From assembly GCA_000964245.1 (NCBI GenBank), contig LANB01000001.1, forward strand, positions 1,826,392 through 1,890,391: a stretch of 64,000 bases of DNA, in the 5' to 3' direction. The translations under genes were made by a program, and so were the position numbers. The DNA comes from Cellvibrionaceae bacterium 1162T.S.0a.05 (GTDB lineage Bacteria > Pseudomonadota > Gammaproteobacteria > Pseudomonadales > Cellvibrionaceae). The notes under the pieces are model-generated. The model searched no databases. It saw only the letters and a list, made by a program, of their open reading frames with translations, and was not told where the DNA came from. Below are positions 1 through 13,329 of the stretch, piece by piece (the first letter of the stretch is position 1; every line of letters begins with the position of its first letter).

Positions 1-2
1 GC

Positions 3-842
3 GTTTTCGACAATCTCTATCGCTCCATGGTGCGCGCTGGAGAATCGGCCGGTTTTTTAGGGCCGGTACTCGAACAATTGGCGGACTACACCGAGCGCGC
101 CCAGGAAACCAAACAAAAGTTGCAAAGCGCAATGATCTACCCCATCGTTATGGTGGTCGTCAGCTTCCTCGTTGTCGGCATTTTGATGGTAAAAGTTGTG
201 CCCAAATTGTTAGAACTTTTCAGTAATAGCAATGCAGAATTACCGACTATAACGAAAGTGCTGATTTTTATGAGCGACTTTTTGGTGAACTACGGTTTGC
301 TTCTTGTGGTCGGAGTGGCAGGACTTATCGTTACAGCGCAGTGGTTATTGCGCTCGGAAAAACGTCGCCAGGTGTGGCATCGCATGTTGCTGCGCATGCC
401 AGGCATTGGGGGTTTTATTTTATCAGCGGAATCGGCACGCTACGCTAATACGTTGGGTTTGCTGGTCAATTCCGGTGTGCCTTTATTGGAAGCCTTGCGT
501 ATTGCTTCGCAAGTGTTAACCAATAAAGAATTGCAACGCGCGAGTGCCGAAGTGGCCGTGTCGGTGCAAGAGGGAACAAGTTTATCGCGCGCGTTGGATC
601 AGGCTGAAATTTTTCCGCCTTTGCTGGTGCAAATGGCGGCCAGTGGTGAGGCGAATGGTCAGCTGGCAGATCAGTTGTTGCACGCTGCGCGGAATCAGCA
701 GCGCGAATTGGAATTTTCGGTGAACACGGGTTTGAGTTTGTTGGAGCCGATGATGGTTCTGGTGATGGCGGGCATGGTGATGTTTATTGTGATCGCGATT
801 TTGTTGCCGATATTCCAGATGAATCAGTTGATTGGTGCTTAG
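3..842 (+). CDS. gspF: Type II secretion system inner-membrane protein GspF, 3' part
   Basis: Polytopic platform protein of the type II secretion system, contacting the GspE ATPase and GspL/GspM in the inner membrane. The reading frame is open from the window edge, so the N-terminal domain is missing. The visible 280 residues hold the second GspF repeat: a membrane segment (VVVSFLVVGILMV), a second one, a cytoplasmic domain with SGVPLLEALRIA, and the typical last membrane helix before the C-terminus (MNQLIGA). First visible gene of gspF-N; a 520 bp gap follows before gspG. Confidence 0.95.
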   Translation, partial: VFDNLYRSMVRAGESAGFLGPVLEQLADYTERAQETKQKLQSAMIYPIVMVVVSFLVVGILMVKVVPKLLELFSNSNAELPTITKVLIFMSDFLVNYGLLLVVGVAGLIVTAQWLLRSEKRRQVWHRMLLRMPGIGGFILSAESARYANTLGLLVNSGVPLLEALRIASQVLTNKELQRASAEVAVSVQEGTSLSRALDQAEIFPPLLVQMAASGEANGQLADQLLHAARNQQRELEFSVNTGLSLLEPMMVLVMAGMVMFIVIAILLPIFQMNQLIGA

Positions 843-862
843 TAGGTTTGGTTTTATCGCAA

Positions 863-988
863 GTCGCTGAGGAGCGGGTGGTACTTATTGAAAACGCAGT
901 AAATACATCCCTGTAGCTCCGACGTCCGGATGCGGCCCACGCTTCCTGCGGCGACGGTTTCAATAAGTACCACCCGCTCCTCAGCGAC
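863..988. repeat. Long intergenic hairpin element 1
   Basis: Perfect 31-bp inverted repeat (863-893 against 958-988) enclosing a 64-base core. The core contains CATCCCTGTAGCTCCG and is homologous to the core of the second element at 1103-1231, which is in the opposite orientation. Outer ends (TCGCTGA) and inner arm ends (GAAA) are shared between the two elements, while most of the arm sequence differs yet still pairs. It starts 20 bp after gspF, so it may act as a transcript-stabilising or attenuating structure, or be a small mobile hairpin. Confidence 0.8.
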
Positions 989-1102
989 AGCAAGAACATG
1001 CGAGATTCTCTAGCCAACAAACGGGTGGGGAATTTCATATTCAAGCTTTTAGAAACCAAACAGTTTGAACAGATTTTTTATGAAATCTTGCGTGATATAG
1101 CA

Positions 1103-1231
1103 GATCGCTGAGTGCAAGGTAAGGCCTACCGAAACCGTCACTTCAGGGATGAAGCGGCCGGCGTACCGGTGACGGAGCTACAGGGACGTATTCATGCGTT
1201 TTCGGTAGGCCTTACCTTGTGATCAGCGATC
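1103..1231. repeat. Long intergenic hairpin element 2
   Basis: Imperfect 32-bp inverted repeat (1103-1134 against 1200-1231, 29 of 32 positions pairing) around a core whose reverse complement matches that of element 1 (cgcatgaatacgtccctgta). The rest of the 843-1362 gap holds no convincing gene. A gspG ribosome-binding site (AGGTGG) lies just before 1363. Confidence 0.8.
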
Positions 1232-1362
1232 CCGCGATACCTTCGCTAAATGCGTCAGGCAGGAAATCAGAACAAAAAATTTGTGTTAAGTGAGAAGCGA
1301 AATTTAAAAACATTTGTGTAAAACAGTAAAAGAAAAAACACAAAATTAAAGTAGGTGGAAAA

Positions 1363-1803
1363 ATGAAATCACACGTTCAACAAAAAGGCTTTAGCCTTAT
1401 CGAAATCATGGTCGTACTGGCCATTATGGGATTGCTGGCAGCGATTGTCGCGCCCAATGTTATGGAAGCACTCGGCAAAGGTAAGGACCGAAAAGTACAG
1501 GCGGATTTTAAAAATATCGAAACCGCACTCAAAATGTACAAAATGGACAATGGCTTTTATCCAACAACCGAACAAGGCCTGGATGCCTTGGTTGGCAAGC
1601 CCTCTGGTTCGCCCGAGCCGCGTTCGTATCCTTCTGAAGGGTATATGCCGCGCTTGCCGAAAGATCCCTGGCAGTTTGATTACATTTACCTGAGCCCTGG
1701 TGATGGCCGCCCTTATGATATCTACACCCTCGGCGCCGATGGCCTCGAAGGTGGGGATGATGAAAGTGCGGATCTCAGTATTTGGGATGAAGCTGAAAAA
1801 TAA
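1363..1803 (+). CDS. gspG: Type II secretion system major pseudopilin GspG
   Basis: Major subunit of the periplasmic pseudopilus. It has the prepilin-peptidase site G-FSLIE with Glu at +5, a hydrophobic N-terminal helix, and the short globular domain with the acidic calcium-site C-terminus (LGADGLEGGDDE) typical of GspG. Length 146 aa is normal. A clear AGGTGG ribosome-binding site precedes the ATG. It is separated from gspF by two hairpin elements and followed by gspH after 90 bp. Confidence 0.97.
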   Translation: MKSHVQQKGFSLIEIMVVLAIMGLLAAIVAPNVMEALGKGKDRKVQADFKNIETALKMYKMDNGFYPTTEQGLDALVGKPSGSPEPRSYPSEGYMPRLPKDPWQFDYIYLSPGDGRPYDIYTLGADGLEGGDDESADLSIWDEAEK

Positions 1804-1893
1804 AGCGACAGCTTTTTTTATTGGCTTTTTATTTGTGGCCTTTTTACACATGGCCTCTTTTTTTAAGGCCTCTTCTTTTATGGGAAGCAACGC

Positions 1894-2496
1894 ATGCAAA
1901 CTCAAGCAAAATGGTCGATGTTTTCGACCGCTGTGAGTCAGCAGCGGGGCTTTTCCCTTATCGAAATGATGGCGGTGGTGTTTGTTGTATCACTGGCCTT
2001 CGGCCTGTCTATTTTTCTCTTCAGTGATAAAGACGAAGAGCGCAAACTTATTAAAGCCATTGAGCGCTTTACCCTGTTAAGCCAATACGCGTCGGAAATG
2101 GCGAGTGTCGACAGTGAGGCTTACGGTTTGATTCTGGAGCCGCCCGCCTGGCGGGAAGATCCGCTCACGCAGGGTTGGCGATACCGTTGGCAGCGTTTGG
2201 GTAACGGTGGCTGGGTCGATGTTGAAGCCTTTGGTTCGGAAGAATTTGCGCCCGGCGTTGATCTGGTTGTGAGTATTGAAGGCCAGGAGTGGGTGTATGA
2301 AGAAGAGCCCATTGCCATGGTGCCGATAATTGGTTTTTTCCCCGGCGGGGATATCACGCCCTTTGAAGTGGAAATTTCTCATCAGGAATTGTCGACGGAA
2401 CCTCAGCACATTGGTGTGAATGCCTGGGGTGATATTGTTTGGCAAGAGCGCGCGGAAGCCGAAGAAGAAGCAGAAATGTTTCGGGAGACGTTTTAA
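1894..2496 (+). CDS. gspH: Type II secretion system minor pseudopilin GspH
   Basis: Minor pseudopilin. The prepilin motif (RGFSLIEMMAVV) sits near residue 20 with Glu at +5, followed by a hydrophobic helix and a beta-rich periplasmic domain. 200 aa fits GspH. The first ATG was taken as start; the leader is long but charged, as usual for prepilins. The TAA shares its last base with the gspI ATG, implying translational coupling. Confidence 0.93.
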   Translation: MQTQAKWSMFSTAVSQQRGFSLIEMMAVVFVVSLAFGLSIFLFSDKDEERKLIKAIERFTLLSQYASEMASVDSEAYGLILEPPAWREDPLTQGWRYRWQRLGNGGWVDVEAFGSEEFAPGVDLVVSIEGQEWVYEEEPIAMVPIIGFFPGGDITPFEVEISHQELSTEPQHIGVNAWGDIVWQERAEAEEEAEMFRETF

Positions 2497-2894
2497 TGTT
2501 CACGCGCTATCGCTTAAAACGTCAGCGAGCATTTACCCTGGTTGAAGTGCTTGTTGCGCTTGTCATAGTCGGCCTGGCGTTACCCGCGTTAATTGGTTCA
2601 ATCAGTTCAGTTGTCGACAATACGTCGCGCATGCAAAAACAATTGTATGCCGGTTGGATTGCGCAAAACCAATTGGTGGAATTGCGGCTGACTAAAGAGC
2701 TACAAAACCAGGTGCCGAAAACACGTCAACGCGACACGATTGAATACGCTGGCCAGGAATGGGATTGGTTAATTGATGTGACCGAGCAGGAAACCCTGGT
2801 TGGTAAAGTGTATCGCTTCGATATCAAGGTCGGCGAAAAGGATGCGGATGACGGCGAATGGCTTGCAGTACTTTCCGGATTTATCGGGGAATAG
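2496..2894 (+). CDS. gspI: Type II secretion system minor pseudopilin GspI
   Basis: Minor pseudopilin of the tip complex with GspJ and GspK. The prepilin motif AFTLVEVLVALVIVG lies near residue 11, followed by a short globular domain. The ATG at 2496 overlaps the gspH stop and gives 132 aa, the family length. An in-frame extension to 2439 inside gspH would add an implausible leader. Confidence 0.93.
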   Translation: MFTRYRLKRQRAFTLVEVLVALVIVGLALPALIGSISSVVDNTSRMQKQLYAGWIAQNQLVELRLTKELQNQVPKTRQRDTIEYAGQEWDWLIDVTEQETLVGKVYRFDIKVGEKDADDGEWLAVLSGFIGE

Positions 2895-2897
2895 CGC

Positions 2898-3539
2898 ATG
2901 CGATTTTTTGTTCATTCCACCAAAAAAAATAAACAAGCGGGCTTCACTTTAATCGAAGTGCTTATCGCAATTGCGGTCACCGCAATTATTGCGAGTATGG
3001 CGGCCTATGCGTTTAACAGTGCAGATGTCGCACAGCAACGTACCAAAGCGAATTTACAAAAAATGCAGCGCCTTGATCGCGCCTGGCTCAGCCTGGAAAC
3101 GGATTTGCGTAACGCCCTTGGCAAAATTATTCACGGCGCCTACGGCGATGCGATTCCCGCGATGTTAATTGATGAAACCGCCGAAGAATGGCTCACTTTT
3201 TTACGGGGCGGACGGGCAAACCCGCTGCACTTTTATCGCAGTGAACTGGGGCGTGTGCAGTATTACGTAGAAGACGGTGTGTTAAGCCGCCGTTTATGGA
3301 ACGACCCGGCACAAATGGATGAAGATCTCGCCCATGTCACCAAGCTGTTGGATGGAATAGAAGAAATTGAAGTGCGTGTTTTGCCGCCCGGCGCGGGTTC
3401 GGTGCAAAGTGGTCCCTGGGTTGACGACTGGCCTCCGCCACAAGCGTTGGCGGCCTTACCGCGAGCCCTGGAAATAACCATTACCCTGGAAGAAGGCGGT
3501 GAAATGACGCGGCTTTTTGCGCTGGTGCCAGGAATTTAA
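2898..3539 (+). CDS. gspJ: Type II secretion system minor pseudopilin GspJ
   Basis: Minor pseudopilin that forms the pseudopilus tip with GspI and GspK. Prepilin cleavage motif AGFTLIEVLIAIAVTAI near residue 15, then a 190-residue periplasmic domain. It starts 3 bp after gspI, and the spacing to gspK (1 bp) supports one operon. Confidence 0.95.
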   Translation: MRFFVHSTKKNKQAGFTLIEVLIAIAVTAIIASMAAYAFNSADVAQQRTKANLQKMQRLDRAWLSLETDLRNALGKIIHGAYGDAIPAMLIDETAEEWLTFLRGGRANPLHFYRSELGRVQYYVEDGVLSRRLWNDPAQMDEDLAHVTKLLDGIEEIEVRVLPPGAGSVQSGPWVDDWPPPQALAALPRALEITITLEEGGEMTRLFALVPGI

Positions 3540-3540
3540 T

Positions 3541-4623
3541 GTGCGTATAAGCAGATCGCTAACTCGTTCTTGTACGCCGCCACGCAAACAGCGCGGTGTC
3601 GCACTTGTGGTTGCAATTATGATTCTCGCGCTGGTCACGGTGCTGAGTGTGGAAATCTATTGGCATTTTAATCTCGGCCTCAGTCGTCATGCCAGCCGGG
3701 TTGGCGGCGTGCAAGGGCGCGCTTATCTCGATGCTCTTGAGGATTTCGCGCGCTATATGCTGAAAGTGGATATGCAGGAAAACAAGGTCGACACCCTCAA
3801 TGAAATGTGGGCTCAACAGCAGCCGCCTTTTGAAACAGATCTCGGCTACGTTGGCGGTTATCTGCGTGATGCACAAGCGCGTTTCAACATTAACTCGCTG
3901 CAGAACAAGGTGGAAAACCCGAATAATAATTTTGCGACGGATTGGCACAAGCGTTATACCCCGGCACAACGCCGTTTTATTCGTTTGCTGCAAACCCTGC
4001 AAATAGAAGAGGGGACACTGGTCGATCAATCCACAGCTGAAGCAATCTGTGACGCGGTGATTGATTGGCTGGACCCGGACTCCGAGCCTACGGGTTTTGG
4101 CGGCGCAGAGGGGGATCACTATTCCCGTCTCGAACCGCCCATGACCATTGCCAACCGGGAGATGGCCAGTATCAGTGAGTTGAGTTTGGTGAAAGGCGTC
4201 ACGCCCGAACTCTACCAAGCCCTGTTACCGTTGGTGATTGCGCTACCCAAGGATGTGCCGATGAACATTAATACCGTGCAAACGCCATTGTTGCGGATGC
4301 TCAACGGCCGCAATATGCCGCAGCCGCTCTCGCTGGAAGATGCCCAGCTATTATTGGATGCACGGGGTGTCGAAGGCTTTGAAAATATTGAGGATTTTCT
4401 CGGCTACCCGGACGTGGTGGCCATGTTCGATCTGGACAATCCCGACGCAGGCAATCAGAATTCGTCGGTAGGTTTTGATTCCGATGGCCTTTCGACCCAG
4501 AGCAGCTTTTTTATCTTTGTCGGCGAAACCCTGGTCGGCGAACACATGCAGTACAGTAAGAGCATGTTGATGCGAACAGACCAGGACGTGGTCACCATAC
4601 GCCGCACAGATGCGAATTTTTAA
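3541..4623 (+). CDS. gspK: Type II secretion system minor pseudopilin GspK
   Basis: Large tip pseudopilin that caps the pseudopilus. The hydrophobic N-terminal helix (GVALVVAIMILALV) lacks the Glu at +5 of the other pseudopilins, which is characteristic of GspK. The rest is a large periplasmic domain with the FNINSL and INTVQ motifs seen in the helix-hairpin-helix-like region of GspK. I chose the GTG at 3541, 1 bp after the gspJ stop; an upstream TTG at 3517 would overlap gspJ. About 360 aa, normal. Confidence 0.93.
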   Translation: MRISRSLTRSCTPPRKQRGVALVVAIMILALVTVLSVEIYWHFNLGLSRHASRVGGVQGRAYLDALEDFARYMLKVDMQENKVDTLNEMWAQQQPPFETDLGYVGGYLRDAQARFNINSLQNKVENPNNNFATDWHKRYTPAQRRFIRLLQTLQIEEGTLVDQSTAEAICDAVIDWLDPDSEPTGFGGAEGDHYSRLEPPMTIANREMASISELSLVKGVTPELYQALLPLVIALPKDVPMNINTVQTPLLRMLNGRNMPQPLSLEDAQLLLDARGVEGFENIEDFLGYPDVVAMFDLDNPDAGNQNSSVGFDSDGLSTQSSFFIFVGETLVGEHMQYSKSMLMRTDQDVVTIRRTDANF

Positions 4624-4656
4624 CAGACAACAAAAAGACAACAATAGGTTAAACAC

Positions 4657-5889
4657 GTGATTGAAAGAATCTTCGCCCGCCAGATGGAAAACGGTTTGTG
4701 GCAGTGGCGATTGCAAGGCAAGCAGGGCTGGCTTAACGACGGCTATTTCACCGGCGATATCGAAGCTCTGCGCACTTCTCTGGAAGGCCGTAGCGACTTG
4801 CCAATATACGCATTGCTGCGTGGCGCCAACTGCGTCAGCTTGCTGGAAGTTGCCGAAACCAAAAACCGTCGCACATTGGCTAAATTGCTGCCCTACGAAC
4901 TCGAAGACGACATTATTGATCCGATCGATGAGTTGCACTTCGCGTTTGGCGAGATCGAAGACATGAAAGTGCCTTTGGTCTACACCCGGGCCGATATGGT
5001 TGAAGACGTGATCGGCCTGTTTGCAGGCATTGATTGCGATGTTGAACTCTGTTTGCCGGACTATTTGCTTGTTGAATGCCCGGAAAATGAATTACTGGTC
5101 ATTTGGGATGAAGATGAAGTGCTTGCGCGCTACGGCAATCATCAGGGTTTTGCCGTGCAGACTGATATCGGTCAACTGTATTTAAAGCAGTTGGAACTTA
5201 CACCCGAACAGATTCAAAAAATTACACTGGTTGCAGCCAGCAGTGAAGCCTGCGATGAATTGATGAGTTGGTTGCCTTCGAGCCTTTATGAAGGCCCGGA
5301 AATTGTTACCCGCGAAGGCGGCTTTTGGGATTGCATTCCAGCCGGTGAAAATGCCGGAGAGATTAATTTACGCAGCGGCCAGTTCGCGCGGCAATTGCCC
5401 TTACAGCGCTGGTGGCAAACCTGGCAAGTGCCAGTGTATTTTGCAGCCGCCGCTGTTGTTTTTTCCGTTGCCGTAAATTACGCCATGTTCCTGGAAGCCA
5501 AAGGTGAGTACCGCGAAATTCTGGAAGCGCGTAAGGAAATATTTTTAAAAGCCGTGCCCAATGGTCGCTGGCAAACGCCGGAGCGCGAATTGCGCGCGCG
5601 CCTGGGAGAAGGGACTGCCGACAGCGGCGGCACCAACTTTATGGCTTTGATGGAAAGCATTGCGAAAACCATGGGCGCAATGGAAAATGTTAATCTTGGC
5701 AGCTTGCGTTACAGCGGTGATCAACGCGAACTCATTGTCAGTTTTGAAGTGGGCAATTTTTCTGACGTGGAAAAAATTCGCAGTGACATCGAAAAACTGG
5801 GTTTTAAAGCGGAAACCCTGCGCGCAGCGGCACGCGATGATAACTTTCAAGCGCGTATAAAAATCTCTCAAACAGGAGCCACCTCATGA
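4657..5889 (+). CDS. gspL: Type II secretion system protein GspL
   Basis: Bitopic inner-membrane protein that recruits the GspE ATPase. It has an actin-like cytoplasmic domain (residues about 1-240), one membrane helix around residues 260-278 (VYFAAAAVVFSVAVNYAMF) and a ferredoxin-like periplasmic C-terminal domain. GTG start. Length 410 aa is typical. It overlaps gspM by 4 bp. Confidence 0.93.
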   Translation: MIERIFARQMENGLWQWRLQGKQGWLNDGYFTGDIEALRTSLEGRSDLPIYALLRGANCVSLLEVAETKNRRTLAKLLPYELEDDIIDPIDELHFAFGEIEDMKVPLVYTRADMVEDVIGLFAGIDCDVELCLPDYLLVECPENELLVIWDEDEVLARYGNHQGFAVQTDIGQLYLKQLELTPEQIQKITLVAASSEACDELMSWLPSSLYEGPEIVTREGGFWDCIPAGENAGEINLRSGQFARQLPLQRWWQTWQVPVYFAAAAVVFSVAVNYAMFLEAKGEYREILEARKEIFLKAVPNGRWQTPERELRARLGEGTADSGGTNFMALMESIAKTMGAMENVNLGSLRYSGDQRELIVSFEVGNFSDVEKIRSDIEKLGFKAETLRAAARDDNFQARIKISQTGATS

Positions 5890-6356
5890 ATGCAGTAATG
5901 GATTGGTGGAAACAAAATACACCGCGAGACCAATTGGCAATGTTTATTCTGGGCGTCGCGTTCTGTTTATTTATTCTTTATGCGATTGTCAGTGGGTCTC
6001 ATGGACAATACACACAACAAATAGAAAACAATAAGCGTGTGACGGCGTCACTGAATCAGGTGCGCGAAATGTCCTCCGAGTTGCTCGCGCGTTCGTCGAG
6101 TACAACAACCGCAGGGAGCAGCAATATGACAGAACGTGTGAACAGCAGTTTGGGTGAATTCAATTTAAAATTGTCTTCCATGCAGCCGCAGGCAAATGGC
6201 GCTGTGCGCTTGCGTATGGAGCAAATGCCCTACACCAGCATTATTGCGTGGTTGCACGAGATGGAAGTCAATCAGGGAATTAAAATTAAAGATTCCTCAA
6301 TCACAACGGGCTCAAACAAAGGAACAGTGTCTATCACTGTGACGCTGATCCAGTAG
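5886..6356 (+). CDS. gspM: Type II secretion system protein GspM
   Basis: Small bitopic inner-membrane partner of GspL. It has a short cytoplasmic N-terminus with TPRDQLAMFILG, a membrane helix at about residues 18-36, and a periplasmic coiled and ferredoxin-like domain. The ATG overlaps the gspL stop. 156 aa is normal. Confidence 0.92.
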   Translation: MNAVMDWWKQNTPRDQLAMFILGVAFCLFILYAIVSGSHGQYTQQIENNKRVTASLNQVREMSSELLARSSSTTTAGSSNMTERVNSSLGEFNLKLSSMQPQANGAVRLRMEQMPYTSIIAWLHEMEVNQGIKIKDSSITTGSNKGTVSITVTLIQ

Positions 6357-6401
6357 TTTTTTAAAAAGCCGCCTCACACACGAAAAAGAATTTATACAAT
6401 A

Positions 6402-7157
6402 ATGAGCACAAAATCCGGAAAGATTCTTCTAATTGCAGTCCTTGTGCTGTACTTTTTATTTATTGTTATTGCCAATATTCCTGCGCGTTTACTTGCGTCG
6501 GCAATCCATAAACAAGTTCCTGTCGTGTGGTTGAACAGTGTCGAAGGCAGTATCTGGAAAGGCAGCGCGGGCGCCGCTCAAGTGGATGTTCAACCCTTTG
6601 CCTTGCCCTTGGGAAGGTTGACCTGGGAACTGAACCCCTGGTCGCTTTTAGCCTTGAATCCGTGTGTAAAATTTCAAACAACGCAGAAAGGGCAAAATAT
6701 CAGTGGTGAGCTCTGCCATAGCCTGGGGGGGACCTCATCCGTTCACAATGTTTCGATGGATTCGTCGATGGCACTGGTCAACGGCTTGGTAGGGACAGAC
6801 TTAAAAGGTCGTGCATCACTGGAAGTTCAGAAAGCGGAATTCAGCCAACAGCGTGTGAAAGCCTTGCAAGCATCGCTCACCTGGCATAATGCACGGGTAT
6901 TAATTATGGAACAGTGGGTGAATTTAGGTTCGCTCGCAGCAAAATTTAAAGCGGGCGAAAGCGGTGGCGTTGAGGCCGATATTTTTGATATGCAGGCGCC
7001 GTTTAAAGTTGATATGAAAGCGTATTGGTCTGCCCAGGCGGGGTGGACAGTAAGTGGACTGGTGACGCCAACAGAGATAACACCAGCAGAGTATGTTGAA
7101 GGCTTGAAGTTTCTGGGCGAAGAAACAGAAGGCTCTTATAAATTATCCTTCCCCTAA
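6402..7157 (+). CDS. gspN: Type II secretion system protein GspN
   Basis: Accessory type II secretion protein, present only in some systems. One N-terminal membrane helix (KILLIAVLVLYFLFIVI) is followed by a periplasmic domain with the typical IPARLLA and LPLGRLTWELNPWSLL motifs. 251 aa. Last gene of the operon; the next gene is 262 bp away, a stretch in which I see no gene. Confidence 0.88.
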   Translation: MSTKSGKILLIAVLVLYFLFIVIANIPARLLASAIHKQVPVVWLNSVEGSIWKGSAGAAQVDVQPFALPLGRLTWELNPWSLLALNPCVKFQTTQKGQNISGELCHSLGGTSSVHNVSMDSSMALVNGLVGTDLKGRASLEVQKAEFSQQRVKALQASLTWHNARVLIMEQWVNLGSLAAKFKAGESGGVEADIFDMQAPFKVDMKAYWSAQAGWTVSGLVTPTEITPAEYVEGLKFLGEETEGSYKLSFP

Positions 7158-7419
7158 ACATTTTATCCACTGCAAAAGTGGAGTGTGACCCTAAGCACAA
7201 AATAGCAAAAAACCTGTTCTCTTGAGACGCGGTTGACATTGTCTTCAGTGTTCGACTTTTAAGCTTGCTTGCTCGTAACCAATTTTAGCGAGTAGCCAAT
7301 TAAAGGTGAGTCTCAGAAAAATAGTCGGTATCGCATTTATCGTGATAACTGATCGCAACGACTGGTAAATACTCGCAAATACTTGCAAATATTTAAAAGA
7401 CACCGTCGAGAGAGCAGCA

Positions 7420-11856
<4,437 letters not shown>

Positions 11857-12008
11857 ACGCGATTCAAGAGAACTGAAGTCAAGCGCAAATTCAAAATAAA
11901 CAAACAAAACAAACAAAACAAACAAATAAGCTATCTCCAGAAAGCGCGTTTAAAAAACACGTTTAAAAATAACTAAAAAAATTAACTAAACAAAAAAGTA
12001 GCTAAAAA

Positions 12009-12052
12009 AAGGGGAAAGAAAGTGTTTTAAGCTTTCTTTCCCTATTTATTTC
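12009..12052. terminator. Bidirectional terminator-like hairpin
   Basis: An 11-bp stem (12012-12022 with 12032-12042) and 9-base loop, T-rich on the plus side and followed by a run of T in the minus direction. It lies between the large cytochrome gene and dlgD, after an A-rich stretch with CAAACAAAA repeats. Confidence 0.65.
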
Positions 12053-12122
12053 AACAGTTTTAGATTAGCCTTTAAGACTTTCGCGTCGAATTCTTTTCAC
12101 ATCTTCTGGAAGCTCTTTCACC

Positions 12123-13169
12123 ATGCTCGCTACTCCGCCCTCGCAGTACACAGAATTGTTTAATACGCTCGAAACGCTACTGCAGAATGTGTTTCCGAAA
12201 CATGACGCTCGCATAATGGCAGAAATATTTTGCGAAGCTGAATTTGACGGTGTGCATACGCACGGGCTAAAACGTCTTCCGCGCATGTTGGACGAAATTC
12301 AGCAGGGCTGGATTGATATTGATGCAAAATATGAAACCCTGAAGGATCAGGCCGCTTTTCTCATATTGGATGGGCACGCAGCACCGGGGCCGCTCACCGC
12401 GCGCAACGCTACCCTGAAAGCCATCGACAAAGCGCAACAAAACGGGTTGGCTTTGGTGGCCGTGCGCAATACCAATCACTGGTTGCGCCCCGGTTATTAT
12501 GCAAGGCTGGCAACCCAGGCCGAAACCATGCTCTTGTGTTGGACCAATACCATGCCCAACATGGTTGCACATGCAGACGTGCTTAAAAATCCGCTCGCGA
12601 ATATTGGCAATAATCCACTGGCCATTGGCATTCCAAACGCGTCTAAAACCGAAGATATACCAGAACATACAACTGAAGATAAGCCAATTATTTTTGATAG
12701 CGCGCTTTCACAATTTTCCTACGGCAAAATGGAACACTATACCGAGCGCGGCGAAGCCTTGCCTTTTGCCGGCGGTTACGACAAAGGCGAAGCCAGTTGT
12801 GACCCGCAAGCCATCAGTGAGCAACTCTCTTCATCAGCAATAGGGTGGTGGAAAGGTTCAGGTTTATCCGTCATGCTTGACCTGATTGCAGCCTTGCTTG
12901 CAGGCGGCCAATCTGTTCTGGAAATTGGTCGCAAGCCAGGTGAACAGAATATTTCACAAATATTTATCTGCATCGACCCTAAACAATTTTGGGGAGAGAG
13001 CTATCGCGAACGCATTGGGAACCTGGTGCTGGACCTGGAAAAACATGCCGTGCGTTGGCCGGGTAAATCGCTTTCACGGGTGCGTGCTGAACATGATCTC
13101 AATGGCGTGAATTTGCCTCAGGCAACCTGGGATGCTGTTCTTTCAGCCGTGGCGCAGTTCTCACAGTAA
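12123..13169 (+). CDS. dlgD: 2,3-diketo-L-gulonate reductase-like Ldh_2 family dehydrogenase
   Basis: NAD(P)H-dependent oxidoreductase of the malate/L-lactate dehydrogenase 2 family. HTHGLKRLPRML near residue 40, RNTNHWLRPGYYA near 116-128, CWTNTMPNM and GNNPLAIGIP match the DlgD/YiaK branch (ketogulonate/3-dehydro-L-gulonate reduction) better than malate or ureidoglycolate dehydrogenase. 348 aa. The preceding terminator suggests its own promoter. The substrate assignment is by motif only. Confidence 0.78.
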   Translation: MLATPPSQYTELFNTLETLLQNVFPKHDARIMAEIFCEAEFDGVHTHGLKRLPRMLDEIQQGWIDIDAKYETLKDQAAFLILDGHAAPGPLTARNATLKAIDKAQQNGLALVAVRNTNHWLRPGYYARLATQAETMLLCWTNTMPNMVAHADVLKNPLANIGNNPLAIGIPNASKTEDIPEHTTEDKPIIFDSALSQFSYGKMEHYTERGEALPFAGGYDKGEASCDPQAISEQLSSSAIGWWKGSGLSVMLDLIAALLAGGQSVLEIGRKPGEQNISQIFICIDPKQFWGESYRERIGNLVLDLEKHAVRWPGKSLSRVRAEHDLNGVNLPQATWDAVLSAVAQFSQ

Positions 13170-13329
13170 GGGCTTCTTGGGCTTGCTGCCTGGAAGCACC
13201 CGTCCTGTTTTCTTGAACTTTTTTCAAGGTGAAATGTTTACAAAGGTCATAGCGACGAAGGAGTGAGTCCCGTAGAATTCCCAGACGATCCTGTAAACGT
13301 ATTTGATCACCTGATAAAGCGAGAAAATT

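Noticed and set aside
784-1059. Minus-strand ORF in the gspF-gspG gap
   Set aside because: It runs through the long inverted repeat and the gspF end; no family features or ribosome-binding site.
13230-13320. Third copy of the gspF-gspG hairpin element before apbE
   Set aside because: A weak inverted repeat exists (AGGTGAAATGTTTACA with TGTAAACGTATTTGATCACCT) but the conserved core is absent.
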